DNA from: Mariniblastus sp.
GTDB taxonomy: Bacteria > Planctomycetota > Planctomycetia > Pirellulales > Pirellulaceae
Length of the DNA stretch: 64,000 bases
Assembly: GCA_028823415.1 (NCBI GenBank)
Contig: JAPKBL010000001.1
Coordinates: forward strand, 1-64,000
Direction: 5' to 3'
The notes under the pieces were generated by a model. The model had not been told where the DNA came from and searched no databases. It was given only the letters and a program-made list of their open reading frames with translations. A program made the translations under genes and the position numbers. The first letter of the stretch is position 1. Every line of letters begins with the position of its first letter. This document shows, piece after piece, positions 9,496-19,146 of the stretch.

Positions 9496-10773
9496 ATGAA
9501 TGTTGCCCAAATCATTGCGGCCAAACGCGACGGCAAAACGATCGACGACCAAGATATCGGTCGGTTGGTTGCCGGCTATTCCGACCATAGCGTGCCCGAT
9601 TATCAAATGTCAGCATTTGCCATGGCAGTCTATTTCCAAGGGATGACTACGCACGAGACGGCTGTCTTTACCAGATGTATGGTCGATTCCGGCGAACGAT
9701 TGAAGTGGCCCTCTGAGCAAACCATTGTAGATAAACATTCGACCGGCGGGATCGGTGACAAAGTCTCCATCGCACTGGCGCCGCTACTAGCCTGCTGTGG
9801 CGTCAAAGTGCCAAAAATATCCGGACGAGGCCTCGGGGTTACCGGTGGAACGCTCGACAAAATGGAATCGATCTCAGGTTATCGAACGGAACTCACGATC
9901 GATCAGTTTCGCTCCATCGTCAATGACAATGGGTGTTCAATTGCTGGCGCGTCTCAAAACCTAGCGCCCGCCGACAAACGACTATACGCACTTCGGGATG
10001 TCACTGGCACTGTCCCCTCGCCTCCTTTAATTACCGCAAGCATCCTCAGTAAAAAATTTGCCGAAGGCCTCGACTCGCTCATCTTGGATATCAAGTGGGG
10101 CAGCGGGGCATTTATGAAAACAGTTGAACATGCCCGTCAACTAGCAGAGCTGATGGTTCACGTTGGCAATGAAATGGGGGTCAAAACTTCTGCCCTCATT
10201 ACCGACATGAATCAGCCCCTGGGGAACATGATTGGTAACTCGGTTGAAATCAATGAAGCGACGGAAGTGCTTCGCGGCGCTGGACCTGGCGATGTGACAG
10301 AAGTGGTACTCTCGCTGGCCAGCCGATTACTGGTGCAATCCGGAGTCCATCCGAACCTCCAAGATTCACAACACACACTACTCCAACTCATCCAATCCGG
10401 AGCGGCGTTGGACAAACTGGCCGCGATGGTTGGGAGCCACGGCGGGGACCTGCTCGCCGAACGACCTATCGCTAAAAAAACTCCGTTGAACAGTACTCAA
10501 TCGGGATTCATCAGTGAAGTTCATGCCCATCACTTGGGCCTGGCGATAATCGAAATGGGCGGCGGCAGAAAACAAATTGGAGACCCCATCGACCATTCCA
10601 TCGGAATCGAGTTTCTCGTCCGAATCGGAGATTGGGTCGAGCCCGGCATGCCACTGGCCAATATTTTTTGCAATACGCCGGCTGTGAAACATGCTGCCGA
10701 GCTAGTCGAATCATCAATTAAATTAAGCCCTGAACCAGTCGATTCGCCCGAATTAATCGTGGAAGCGATTTGA
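9496..10773 (+). CDS. deoA: thymidine / pyrimidine-nucleoside phosphorylase
   Basis: This enzyme cleaves pyrimidine nucleosides with phosphate to the free base and (deoxy)ribose 1-phosphate. At 425 residues it has the expected length. The phosphate-binding STGGIGDKVS motif is at about residues 81-90, followed by the PKISGRGLGVTGGTLDKMES family signature, LYALRDVTGTVPS and ILSKKFAEGLDSLILDIKWGSGAFM. The C-terminal domain carries the GGGRK loop. Thymidine phosphorylase and broader pyrimidine phosphorylase cannot be told apart with certainty here. It lies 42 bases before cytidine deaminase on the same strand, giving a pyrimidine salvage pair with the CNT transporter gene that converges on it. 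Confidence 0.93.
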   Translation: MNVAQIIAAKRDGKTIDDQDIGRLVAGYSDHSVPDYQMSAFAMAVYFQGMTTHETAVFTRCMVDSGERLKWPSEQTIVDKHSTGGIGDKVSIALAPLLACCGVKVPKISGRGLGVTGGTLDKMESISGYRTELTIDQFRSIVNDNGCSIAGASQNLAPADKRLYALRDVTGTVPSPPLITASILSKKFAEGLDSLILDIKWGSGAFMKTVEHARQLAELMVHVGNEMGVKTSALITDMNQPLGNMIGNSVEINEATEVLRGAGPGDVTEVVLSLASRLLVQSGVHPNLQDSQHTLLQLIQSGAALDKLAAMVGSHGGDLLAERPIAKKTPLNSTQSGFISEVHAHHLGLAIIEMGGGRKQIGDPIDHSIGIEFLVRIGDWVEPGMPLANIFCNTPAVKHAAELVESSIKLSPEPVDSPELIVEAI

Positions 10774-10815
10774 TTTGATTCAGTTCACACAATTTTGTTT
10801 CATCGAGATACAGCC

Positions 10816-11205
10816 ATGACGCCAGACGTTCAACAAGAATTAATTTCACTCGCCATCCAGTCCCGACAATTGGCTTACGCGCCGTACTCAAATTTTCTCG
10901 TAGGGGCAGCACTGCTGGCAACTGACGGCTCCATTTATACCGGCTGCAATGTAGAAAACACGTCCTATGGACTTTGCATTTGTGCCGAACGAACCGCGAT
11001 CTGTAAAGCGGTCTCCGAGGGCCATCAGGAATTCCAAGCAATCGCCGTTGCCGCCAACCCCTTCGCCACCCCTTGCGGGGCCTGTCGCCAATTCATCGTG
11101 GAGTTTGGAAAACAGATTGAAATTATCGCCGTCGATGCGAACAATCCAGACCACGTCAAAACTTGGGTAATCGAAGATTTAATTCCGGAAAATTTTAAAT
11201 TTTGA
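10816..11205 (+). CDS. cdd: cytidine deaminase
   Basis: This enzyme deaminates cytidine and deoxycytidine to uridine forms. Its 129 residues match the small homotetrameric class. The zinc ligands are C56 in C-A-E58 (E58 is the proton shuttle) and C87/C90 in PCGACRQ. The substrate contacts YSNFLVGAALL and GCNVENTSYG are present. I chose the ATG at 10816; a TTG at 10797 is out of frame and the TTG at 10795 would add only seven unrelated residues. It follows the phosphorylase closely, so cytidine can be turned into uridine and then split by the partner enzyme. Confidence 0.95.
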   Translation: MTPDVQQELISLAIQSRQLAYAPYSNFLVGAALLATDGSIYTGCNVENTSYGLCICAERTAICKAVSEGHQEFQAIAVAANPFATPCGACRQFIVEFGKQIEIIAVDANNPDHVKTWVIEDLIPENFKF

Positions 11206-11220
11206 ATCGGCTCTACGGGC

Positions 11221-12750
11221 TCAATTCAACCATCCGTACATGACACCCGCCATACAGGCCGTCATGCAAGCCGCCAGCATTCCGCCGAACATCGCTCGCA
11301 AACCTAACTGAGCAAGATCACTTCTCCGCTCCGGAGCGAGAGGACCGATGCCCCCAATTTGAATGCCAATAGCACCGAAATTAGAAAACCCGCACAAAGC
11401 GTATGTCATAATCACTCTGGTTCGGTCGGTCATCGTGACAACGTTTCCAGAGGCGTCGAGTACTTTTCCATCCATAATTTCGCCCATTTCCGAATAGGCG
11501 ATAAATTCGTTGACGACGACCTTCTTCCCAAGCAACTCGCCTGCGATTGCACAATCACCGGATTCGATTCCCATGATCCAGGCCAATGGGTAGAACAACA
11601 TTGAAAAAAGATTATTCATCGACCAATGAAGATCGACATCGTTGCCTGAACGGCCGAGGTTGATAAAGTACTGGGTTAACTCGCCCAACCCCATCACCAT
11701 TGCATTGAGCAAGGCGAGTAAGGCCAGAAACGCGATCAACATTCCGGTAATATTAATTGCCAATTTCACACCATCACTCGCTCCAATCGCCGCCGCTTCA
11801 ATAATGTTGGTCGCAATCTGTTCGGGAGCCATCGAAACGGCATCAACCTCTTTCGGCGTTTCGGTTTCAGGCTGAAGTACCTTCGCAATCACCAGCGCAG
11901 CAGGTGCGGAAATAATGGACGCGGTTAACAAGTGCCCTGCGCTTATTCCATAGAACACAAAAATCGCCATCAGCGAACCGCTAATCGTGGCAAATCCTCC
12001 AACCATGAGTGCGTTCAATTCGCTGCGTGTCATTTTTTCGACGTACGGCCGAATGACCAACGGAGCCTCCGTGTGCCCCACCAAAACATTTGCCGCAGCA
12101 GCCATACTCTCTGGCCCGGACGTCCCCAATGTCTTCTGCATCACCCAGGCCATTCCCCTGATCAGCAACTGCATCAATCCGAGGTAATATAAAATCGACA
12201 TCAAAGATGCGAAAAAAATTACGGTTGGCAAAACGCCAAACGCAAAAGTACCAAGCAAGACCATCGGATCTGTGGGATTCCCCTCGGGAAGGCCATTGGC
12301 TCGAAAAACAAAAGCAGAACCCTCTCTCACATATTCATTGATACCCGCAAAAAATGCATTCACGCCTGCAAACAAAATTCCACTGGGATACTTCGCAATT
12401 GACATCTCGCCCAGTGATGCATCCACCTCCGCCAAGGTTTTGGTCCCTGTTTGAATGTCGGAATTCAAGGCACCGTAATTCACTGAATCGTCAGCAGTCA
12501 GAAATTGATCCACCGCCTTCACCGAAATATCACCGGAGTCAACTGCCTGCTGTAGCTCAGAAAAACTGCGATAGCTTTCTGTAAACGTCCAATTTTGAGA
12601 TTCGAACAAAATCGCCGCCAACGCAGCCTGTAACAAAATCCCAATCGCGACTAACCGCCAGTTAACGCGCGTTCGATGAGAGCTGACGGTCCAAGCGAGC
12701 GCAACCATCACAAAAATACCGGCCAAACTGATCCAATTCAATGTTTCCAT
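11221..12750 (-). CDS. concentrative nucleoside transporter (CNT/NupC family)
   Basis: This is an inner-membrane symporter for nucleosides. Core CNT marks are LPTVIFFASLMSILYYLGLMQ, GTSGPESMAAAANVLVGHTEAPLVIRPY and MTRSELNALMVGGFATISGS, followed by the C-terminal ALCGFSNFGAIGIQIGGIGPLAPERR. At 509 residues it is about 90 longer than NupC. Most of the excess is an acidic, soluble-looking insert at about residues 55-115, between the second membrane helix and the core. It ends 16 bases from the cdd stop on the opposite strand, so uptake and salvage genes are adjacent but separately transcribed. Confidence 0.93.
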   Translation of the reverse strand: METLNWISLAGIFVMVALAWTVSSHRTRVNWRLVAIGILLQAALAAILFESQNWTFTESYRSFSELQQAVDSGDISVKAVDQFLTADDSVNYGALNSDIQTGTKTLAEVDASLGEMSIAKYPSGILFAGVNAFFAGINEYVREGSAFVFRANGLPEGNPTDPMVLLGTFAFGVLPTVIFFASLMSILYYLGLMQLLIRGMAWVMQKTLGTSGPESMAAAANVLVGHTEAPLVIRPYVEKMTRSELNALMVGGFATISGSLMAIFVFYGISAGHLLTASIISAPAALVIAKVLQPETETPKEVDAVSMAPEQIATNIIEAAAIGASDGVKLAINITGMLIAFLALLALLNAMVMGLGELTQYFINLGRSGNDVDLHWSMNNLFSMLFYPLAWIMGIESGDCAIAGELLGKKVVVNEFIAYSEMGEIMDGKVLDASGNVVTMTDRTRVIMTYALCGFSNFGAIGIQIGGIGPLAPERRSDLAQLGLRAMFGGMLAACMTACMAGVMYGWLN

Positions 12751-12921
12751 TTTTCTTTCGCCTCAAATATCGCTTCCACAGGTTTACTATCCCGCAACTC
12801 AGGCAAATCCTACCGTTTGACGGCTCATCGATTTCGACTCATTTGGCTGATACATTTTCATTCGCAACCGCCATAGAATCGAGTCAATGTAATGATAAAA
12901 CGACCGGCCGGCAAACAGGAA

Positions 12922-14205
12922 CTAATCGCTTTCCGAAGGAGGCGATTCCTTTGGCGACGATTCAACGCCCTCAGCAGGTGCCGATTTCTGAACCTGAGGG
13001 ATTCCGTTTGTATCGGTCTTCAGGGGTGGCAGCTGATAAGTTCGTTTTTCATCAACCAGAAAAATCTCATCCATTTCAGTCTCATCCACATCGTAGCGTA
13101 ACACCAAATAAATCGCCGATGCCATGCACCAAAAAAGACCGTAGAGAAACGCCGCTGCCAATGTCTTGAGAATCGAATTGAAAAAATGAATCATCGAATG
13201 CCCCGATTGCCGCCATCTACTCAGCTCTTCTCCAGAAACATCAACCCCGTCAATAATTTGCTCAAATCGATTCGAACTGGAGATATTGGCGCCCCAAGAA
13301 GATGACCAACCGGACATCTCAACCACTCCCTGTGTCAGTCCCCCAATAACCAACCAGGCAAGACTTCCAACGAGCATGGCGACCAATGCATAAAAAGCAT
13401 AGTGAAATGGACGCTGAAAAGTGTAGGCGTAGCCGCGGGTCATCGCATCAAACGCATTCTGGCCTTCGCAACCGACACTCGCAACCATTAACGGCCAACC
13501 GAACATTAACCCCAACAATAATAACGCCGCCAAACCACCAAACAGTAATACGAACAACCAAAGCCCCGCAGCCACGAAAATGCCAAAGTCGAAATTCATC
13601 AACAGCCCAATCAGCGCCCCCGGAACACAAAGAAACAACACCGCGAGCAACGGTATCCCAATTGCTCCTACGGTCGTCCTCCAATTACTTATTGCAAATC
13701 CAAACGCGTCATCAATTCCAACTCGCTCATTCCGTGTCAATCTCAAGAGACTGATTCTGGCGATCGCGAGCCCCGCAAACGACCACACCAGCACGGTCCA
13801 AATCCCGCCAAATGCAAAATAGGCAAACTCTCGCATACTAGTGTCTGAACTGAAGACGTACTCAAATGGCTTTTCGATCTGGCGAAATACTAATTGTGGT
13901 CCCGCAAGGGCTACACCCGAAATTTCAAGCGATACTGAATCAGCGGAACTCGTCGGTGCGAAAACGCCGCGATAAGGACTACCATTCGTCTCGACAATCT
14001 CAATGAGCTTCGGATCTCGATCCCTGACATCCTCCAGAAAAACATTTTCACTGAGAATCCAGCCCAACGGTGAGAGAACAACTCCCAGTAAAGCAAAAGC
14101 TAAAACGCCAGTCCCCGACGCCACGGAAAAGGTTTTAAAAATCAAAATCCATGGACACAAATTTATCCATGATATTTTTTGTACGATTACAGGCTGTTCA
14201 GTCAT
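12922..14205 (-). CDS. multi-pass membrane protein of unknown function
   Basis: I do not recognise the 427-residue product. It has a first membrane helix at about residues 22-50, then a roughly 85-residue loop that includes NGSPYRGVFAP and ends near FAYFAFGGIWTVLVWSF. At least five further hydrophobic helices follow (two Gly/Leu-rich ones around residues 205-250), and the cytoplasmic tail is acidic and Pro/Ser-rich, ending SSPKESPPSESD. The arrangement recalls bacterial YIP1/DUF-type membrane proteins but is not diagnostic. It is 171 bases from the transporter gene downstream on the same strand. No regulatory signal is visible. Confidence 0.8.
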   Translation of the reverse strand: MTEQPVIVQKISWINLCPWILIFKTFSVASGTGVLAFALLGVVLSPLGWILSENVFLEDVRDRDPKLIEIVETNGSPYRGVFAPTSSADSVSLEISGVALAGPQLVFRQIEKPFEYVFSSDTSMREFAYFAFGGIWTVLVWSFAGLAIARISLLRLTRNERVGIDDAFGFAISNWRTTVGAIGIPLLAVLFLCVPGALIGLLMNFDFGIFVAAGLWLFVLLFGGLAALLLLGLMFGWPLMVASVGCEGQNAFDAMTRGYAYTFQRPFHYAFYALVAMLVGSLAWLVIGGLTQGVVEMSGWSSSWGANISSSNRFEQIIDGVDVSGEELSRWRQSGHSMIHFFNSILKTLAAAFLYGLFWCMASAIYLVLRYDVDETEMDEIFLVDEKRTYQLPPLKTDTNGIPQVQKSAPAEGVESSPKESPPSESD

Positions 14206-14433
14206 TGATGTACGTTCCCGATGTTTGATTCAAGTGATTCCATCCACCGACGCGAGTCGCCTTTGCCGAAACAAATTATCAGACGGTTCTAGAATGGTAC
14301 GAATTCTATTCTCATTGATCCCCAGATGACAACATAGACTCACACCACAGGTTAATTTTCTTCGATTTCAGTAAATCGGATCGGAGGTTCGAACCCTTCC
14401 GTCACCGATGAATTAAGTGCGATCAATGACTGA

Positions 14434-14757
14434 TCACTCGTCTTCCTCTGACATTTCATACTGCGTTAGTGAGGACTCCCCTTCGTGAGGCAGGCGATAC
14501 GACTCATTAAGCCACATCCCAAGATCTATTTGCTTGCAGCGGTTACTGCAAAATGGCATAAACTTCGAGTCCTCCCGGTAGAATTTAGATCCACAATAGG
14601 AACATTGACACTTTGATCTGTCATCGGAAGTTGTCTCCGAATTGGATGCCGCGCCGGGACTACCCGTTTCTTTTCGCGGTTTGGAAGAATTCGAGTCGGA
14701 ATTGGTTGGATTCATCGATTCATTGCTCTCAAATTCACTTGGGGGTTCGTAATTCAT
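14434..14757 (-). CDS. yacG: YacG-like zinc-binding protein (DNA gyrase inhibitor family)
   Basis: The C-terminal half carries the YacG zinc knuckle, C-x2-C (CSYCG), then C-x3-C in PFCSNRCKQIDLGMWL, followed by NESYRLP. Known YacG binds GyrB and inhibits DNA gyrase. The protein is longer than the usual 60-65 residues because of a Ser/Asn-rich disordered N-terminal segment. The start is uncertain: ATG at 14757 (107 residues) or ATG at 14715 (93 residues); a TTG at 14886 would add 43 residues with no family match. The last ten residues are acidic. Whether the long form still acts on gyrase is not known. Confidence 0.85.
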   Translation of the reverse strand: MNYEPPSEFESNESMNPTNSDSNSSKPRKETGSPGAASNSETTSDDRSKCQCSYCGSKFYREDSKFMPFCSNRCKQIDLGMWLNESYRLPHEGESSLTQYEMSEEDE

Positions 14758-14994
14758 CGGCTTAATATCGTAAATTGTTGCAAAACAGGCGATCCCTTGC
14801 CGCCCTCCATCGCTTGCCGGACTTTCGTAGCAATCGACTAATTTGACGGTTTCACCGACGAAATTCAACCGCCCGGACGCTAGCAATTATCGAATCCATC
14901 TGGGTAATCAAAAGGCGAAGTGTTATTTTTTAACGGTTCCCAACGCCGGGACTACTAATGTCACTCCGCACCCGACTTATTAATTTCCATTTTT

Positions 14995-16518
14995 GTGTCC
15001 AATCTCAAAGCCTACATCCTCAATCCCCATGCAAACCAAAACGTCAACTATACCAGTTGGATGTTGGGCTGCCCCGTGGAATGTAAGCTCGTAAAAACGG
15101 CGATCCATGCTTGGGAACCTCCGGACGATACCGGGATTGTCATCACCCACATGCATTATCGCTGGGATGAAATTTCAGCTCTGCGACGAATTTACGAATC
15201 TACTCAGATTCCAATTCTGGTTCTTGCTGATGGCATCCTCGAATACAGGAACACCTGGCAGAATTCAACCATCGCTGACGGTTCAATTTTCCAACCAATG
15301 ATTGGCCACAAACTCGCTTGCATTGGAAATTCACAAGCTCGACATATCGAATCCTGGGGAAACGATGGAAAGTGTGAGGTTACTGGACTTCCAAGATTCG
15401 ACTCCGTTTTCAACAGTGAATATTTACCGGTTCGAAAAGAAGGACCGTTTCGTTTGTTAATCGCTACGGCAAACTCGCCCGCATTCGATGCTCTCCAGAG
15501 AAACCGAGTGGTGCAATCAATCCGCGCACTCCAGCAACAATTTGAAAAACACCCGCAAATCAATCAACGACCTATCGAAGTCACTTGGCGACTGACCGAC
15601 GGGCTCCACGAAGAATTAACCCTTCCACGTCATCCCAACAAATCAACCCGCCAACATAGTCTCTCAGACATGGTTGAATTATCCGATGCCGTAATTACGA
15701 CGCCGTCCACGCTCTACCTCGACAGCGTCACAAAAAACAGACCTACAGCAATCCTTGATTTCAACAACACACCAGCCTACGTCAATTCCGCGTGGACAAT
15801 ATCAGCTCCGCTTCATATCAACGAGGTCTTGAAGGAACTCGAAACCCCCCCGCCACCGAAAATGTTTTACCAACAAACTGCGCTTCGCGACCATCTCGAA
15901 CACCGAGGTTCAGCAAAACAACGAATGCACCAACTGATCAAAACCATGGTTGAAATTGGTGTAGATGCACGAGGCTCAAATCAGACCTTGTCATTCCCAG
16001 CCAAAATCCTCCAAGCCTCCTCACGTGAAATTCAAACTGCAGAGACCGACTGGGACACCCACTGCTTGTATCCCAACAATCCAGTTTTCAAAAACACGCA
16101 AGTCAGTCGCTTGCAGCAAGAATTGAATCAAGCCATTGCTAGATTGAACCAACTTCCTAATGAATTACAAAAGAAGCGAGAACAATTAAAAAAGAAGCAC
16201 GAACATATTGAAAAACAAAAACTGCAGACCCAAAAGATCATCGAGAGCAAAAAGAACGATATGGAGGTCAAAGACCAGTTCATCGACAGCCTTGTCGAGC
16301 AGATGGATCAACTTCTGAATAAAAAATCTGAAATCATCAAACGCAAAAACAGTCACATCGAATCACTTAGTGCGATGTTCCACGAGGTGAACACAGAACT
16401 CAAATCAAGTCGGGCGCAACATGCCGAACAGGCAGTAAAACTTAACGATCTCAGACAGCAAATCGAACAATTTGCAGAATCCATTCGCACCCATCCCCCG
16501 CAACAACGGGCCGCGTGA
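14995..16518 (+). CDS. glycosyltransferase-like protein with a C-terminal coiled coil
   Basis: The 507-residue product starts at a GTG. Residues about 1-330 look like a two-lobed GT-B type fold of the surface-carbohydrate or capsule-synthesis kind. Marks are LVLADGILEYRNTW, the IGNSQARHIESWG stretch and VTGLPRFDS, then SDAVITTPSTLYLDSV, where a nucleotide-sugar site would lie. Residues about 370-500 are a long charged coiled coil (ELQKKREQLKKKHEHIEKQ and similar heptads). There is no signal peptide or membrane helix. It is not next to other polysaccharide genes and converges with a 4-base gap on the membrane gene that follows. The donor and acceptor are unknown, and the transferase role itself is inference. 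Confidence 0.7.
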   Translation: MSNLKAYILNPHANQNVNYTSWMLGCPVECKLVKTAIHAWEPPDDTGIVITHMHYRWDEISALRRIYESTQIPILVLADGILEYRNTWQNSTIADGSIFQPMIGHKLACIGNSQARHIESWGNDGKCEVTGLPRFDSVFNSEYLPVRKEGPFRLLIATANSPAFDALQRNRVVQSIRALQQQFEKHPQINQRPIEVTWRLTDGLHEELTLPRHPNKSTRQHSLSDMVELSDAVITTPSTLYLDSVTKNRPTAILDFNNTPAYVNSAWTISAPLHINEVLKELETPPPPKMFYQQTALRDHLEHRGSAKQRMHQLIKTMVEIGVDARGSNQTLSFPAKILQASSREIQTAETDWDTHCLYPNNPVFKNTQVSRLQQELNQAIARLNQLPNELQKKREQLKKKHEHIEKQKLQTQKIIESKKNDMEVKDQFIDSLVEQMDQLLNKKSEIIKRKNSHIESLSAMFHEVNTELKSSRAQHAEQAVKLNDLRQQIEQFAESIRTHPPQQRAA

Positions 16519-16521
16519 ACA

Positions 16522-17184
16522 CTACCCTTCCGCTGCTTGATTTAGCAGGCGGTGAGACTCCTGCAGAAGGTCCTTACCTCGTTTGAGACAGGTCTCTGAT
16601 TCGTCCACATAGCCATCGGCTGCCGCACTCCACGCTCGATTGACCGACCGCTCACCCGAGGCGAACTGAGTCATAACATCAGCGAAAACATTCAGCCCGT
16701 ACTCGGTTGTAATTAAATTGCGACCGTCGGCAAATTCTCGAAAATCATCCGCGAGTTGTTCATCGATCTGGGCAGTGATTTGACTAGGTGGAAGCTCGTC
16801 TACCGATTTGATAAGCACTTCCAAGTTATCGATTAACCGCGTCAGTCGCTCGCTCAAATCCGCCAAGCTCAAATTCGAACCCTGCTCTCTTTCCTGTTCA
16901 GGACTGCCAGTTTGTTTGAGCATGACAATCCCTGCCACACAAATGACGACAGAAACTCCATACCAAACCCAGGGTATCAGGTGCCAACCTTCTTCCGGAA
17001 TCACCACCGCCTGCATATCAGGTAATTCGAAATCAGCTTTTAACGCATCTTCCGGCGTCATTGTTTTCATGAAATCGACCCCTTCGGCGGGAGCGTAAAA
17101 AACGGTCGCTAGTGATCCGGATAGAAATCCAACCCACAATAAAACATGACCCATTGTTTTCATAGTTAGACCCAATCTTTTCAT
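16522..17184 (-). CDS. small two-helix membrane protein next to the OPT transporter
   Basis: The product has about 220 residues. A hydrophobic helix lies near the N-terminus (HVLLWVGFLSGSLATVFYA) and a second at about residues 70-90 (WVWYGVSVVICVAGIVML). A roughly 130-residue mostly helical, acidic domain then faces the cytoplasm. I do not recognise the family. The start is uncertain: ATG at 17184, GTG at 17202 or ATG at 17163. It follows the OPT-family transporter gene on the same strand by about 65 bases, so the two are probably co-transcribed and may act together; that is inference from position alone. Confidence 0.75.
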   Translation of the reverse strand: MKRLGLTMKTMGHVLLWVGFLSGSLATVFYAPAEGVDFMKTMTPEDALKADFELPDMQAVVIPEEGWHLIPWVWYGVSVVICVAGIVMLKQTGSPEQEREQGSNLSLADLSERLTRLIDNLEVLIKSVDELPPSQITAQIDEQLADDFREFADGRNLITTEYGLNVFADVMTQFASGERSVNRAWSAAADGYVDESETCLKRGKDLLQESHRLLNQAAEG

Positions 17185-17250
17185 GGCTGCCGCGAATGGC
17201 ACCGATCAATGTATTACAAAAATATCCAGCTCTCACTGCAAACCGGCAAC

Positions 17251-19146
17251 TCAGATTGACATCGTTTGGAACAACCCCTCGATGACCTTCGGCAAAGTGA
17301 ACCCCACATCCACCAACGCCTCTCCAATAATCAACCCTGCCGCAATGGGGATTCCAAATTCCTCCGCCCACCGATGCCCTGCTGTCTTGTTACAGACAAT
17401 TCGCATGACACATCCGATGGTGTAGGTCAGAACAATGTTAAAAGGCATGTAAAAACCAAGTGCGACCATCACACCAATCCCTCCCAGCCCACTGATCGCC
17501 AACAAGAATCCTAGACCGCCGGCTGCGGTATAGCGGTAAGAGGGAACATTGCCATCGACGAGGCCTTCGATCACACTCGCCAAAGCGCTCGCCTGAGCTG
17601 CCGGCAAAGCATCACTCCCGATCCCGTATTCCTTCTTTTCAAGATCAAATTTTTGCTTCACGCCAGCCGTTGCATTCTCCGTTGCATTCTCTTGACTACT
17701 TTCGACGACCGCGGTCACCTGCTGATCCACCGTTTCCGGTGGGCGATCGGCATTCTCTAGTAGGAACATCAATCCAATGACGACGCAGGGACCTAGCCAA
17801 GCACCAATAAATTGAGCCATCTGCTGACGCCGTGGAACCGCACCGACCAGATAACCTGATTTCAGATCTAACATCATGTCGCTTGCCTGCGAAATGGCGA
17901 GGCAAATCGCTGCACCGACCACCATGCAACTGACAATCGTTTCCGTTTTGCCTAAACCCATATTGACTGCGATCACAATTAAAATGGTGACGGCGATCAA
18001 AGTCATCCCCGAAAGCGGAGACCAGTTGGTCCGCCCAACACACTCCGCAACGATCACGCCTGCAATCCAAATCCATACGGTTCCCAAAATTGCCATTAGC
18101 AGGGCCGTGGAAAGCGACATTCCGGGAGCCGATTTGTAAGCCAAAAAGACCAAACAGGCTGCCCCCATCACAACCGCCGTGGCGAGCAACTTAATAGGCA
18201 TCTCATCTTGGCTTGCTGCGTCACTTTTACTGGCGCGATTCATGGAGCTGATGGCGCTGCGAATTAAGGGAAATGCCATAATGATTCCCCCCATCGCGGC
18301 CCCAATTAACATCCCAATGCCCGTTGGCTTATAGACAAACTTTCGCATGATCCCGGGCATCTCGACCATGCCCTGCATATCGGACGTGCCAAACGTACTG
18401 ATTATCGGTGAGAGAAACCAGTAACAAATGAATCCCCCGGCCCCAAACCAAAACCCGCCTTTGCCGGATAGGAACCCTACGCCAATCGTCATGAGTGAAC
18501 AATAAAATACAAGGCTGTAACGCGGCGGTAAGCCAAGCATCGATCCAATCTCTAGATCTTCTAAGCCCATTCGTTTTTTCACAATGTAGAAAAACAAGCC
18601 AGATACAATTGCCCCGCCGAAGAGGTACATCGCTTTGGTGATTCCAGCTCCCGGCGACTTTAAAATAGTCGCGACGGCAATGCCGCCAGGATAGGGTAAC
18701 CGCTGAAAATCGATCATCTGTTTTCGCAGCGGAATCACAAATCCCAACCCAATAAATGCCCCTGCAATACAAGCGAATAGCATTAGGGGAACACTAAAAT
18801 CGGCGACTCCCGACAACTCTGGCTTCTTACTTAAAATGAACAGCGCCGGCACGGAAAACATGATCCCGGAGGATGCTCCGTTTACGGCCGAGGCAACCGT
18901 TTGATTAATATTGTTTTCGAGAATACTCGTTCGTCGCATCAATCCCCGCAGTACGCCCCAACCGAGGATCGCCGCCAACTCGGACCCTTCAATGGAAAAT
19001 CCAAGTTTGAGCGCCGCGTAACTGATCGAAACCGCAATCAAGGCTCCCAAAATCCAGCCCACGATAATTGCTTGCCACGTCATTTCAGGGTAGGCACCAC
19101 GACGAATAAGTTCACCCTGCCGCATTTCCAAAGAATCACCGCTCAT
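17251..19146 (-). CDS. OPT-family oligopeptide transporter
   Basis: This is a polytopic membrane protein of the OPT family, whose members import peptides or metal chelates. At about 631 residues it has 14-16 hydrophobic segments. Family marks are the N-terminal EMTWQAIIVGWILGALIAVS, the GSELAAILGWGVLRG and NQTVASAVNGASSGIMFSVPALF segments, and LPYPGGIAVATILKSP. The ATG at 19146 was preferred to the TTG at 19158. A short soluble loop at about residues 480-530 is charged. The gene is followed by the small two-helix membrane protein. The substrate is not predictable. Confidence 0.9.
   Translation of the reverse strand: MSGDSLEMRQGELIRRGAYPEMTWQAIIVGWILGALIAVSISYAALKLGFSIEGSELAAILGWGVLRGLMRRTSILENNINQTVASAVNGASSGIMFSVPALFILSKKPELSGVADFSVPLMLFACIAGAFIGLGFVIPLRKQMIDFQRLPYPGGIAVATILKSPGAGITKAMYLFGGAIVSGLFFYIVKKRMGLEDLEIGSMLGLPPRYSLVFYCSLMTIGVGFLSGKGGFWFGAGGFICYWFLSPIISTFGTSDMQGMVEMPGIMRKFVYKPTGIGMLIGAAMGGIIMAFPLIRSAISSMNRASKSDAASQDEMPIKLLATAVVMGAACLVFLAYKSAPGMSLSTALLMAILGTVWIWIAGVIVAECVGRTNWSPLSGMTLIAVTILIVIAVNMGLGKTETIVSCMVVGAAICLAISQASDMMLDLKSGYLVGAVPRRQQMAQFIGAWLGPCVVIGLMFLLENADRPPETVDQQVTAVVESSQENATENATAGVKQKFDLEKKEYGIGSDALPAAQASALASVIEGLVDGNVPSYRYTAAGGLGFLLAISGLGGIGVMVALGFYMPFNIVLTYTIGCVMRIVCNKTAGHRWAEEFGIPIAAGLIIGEALVDVGFTLPKVIEGLFQTMSI

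Noticed and set aside
14383-14407. tRNA-like T arm (GGAGG TTCGAAC CCTTC) followed by CGTCACC
   Set aside because: No matching 5' acceptor strand (GGTGACG) or D and anticodon arms occur in the 70 bases upstream, so this is a chance match.
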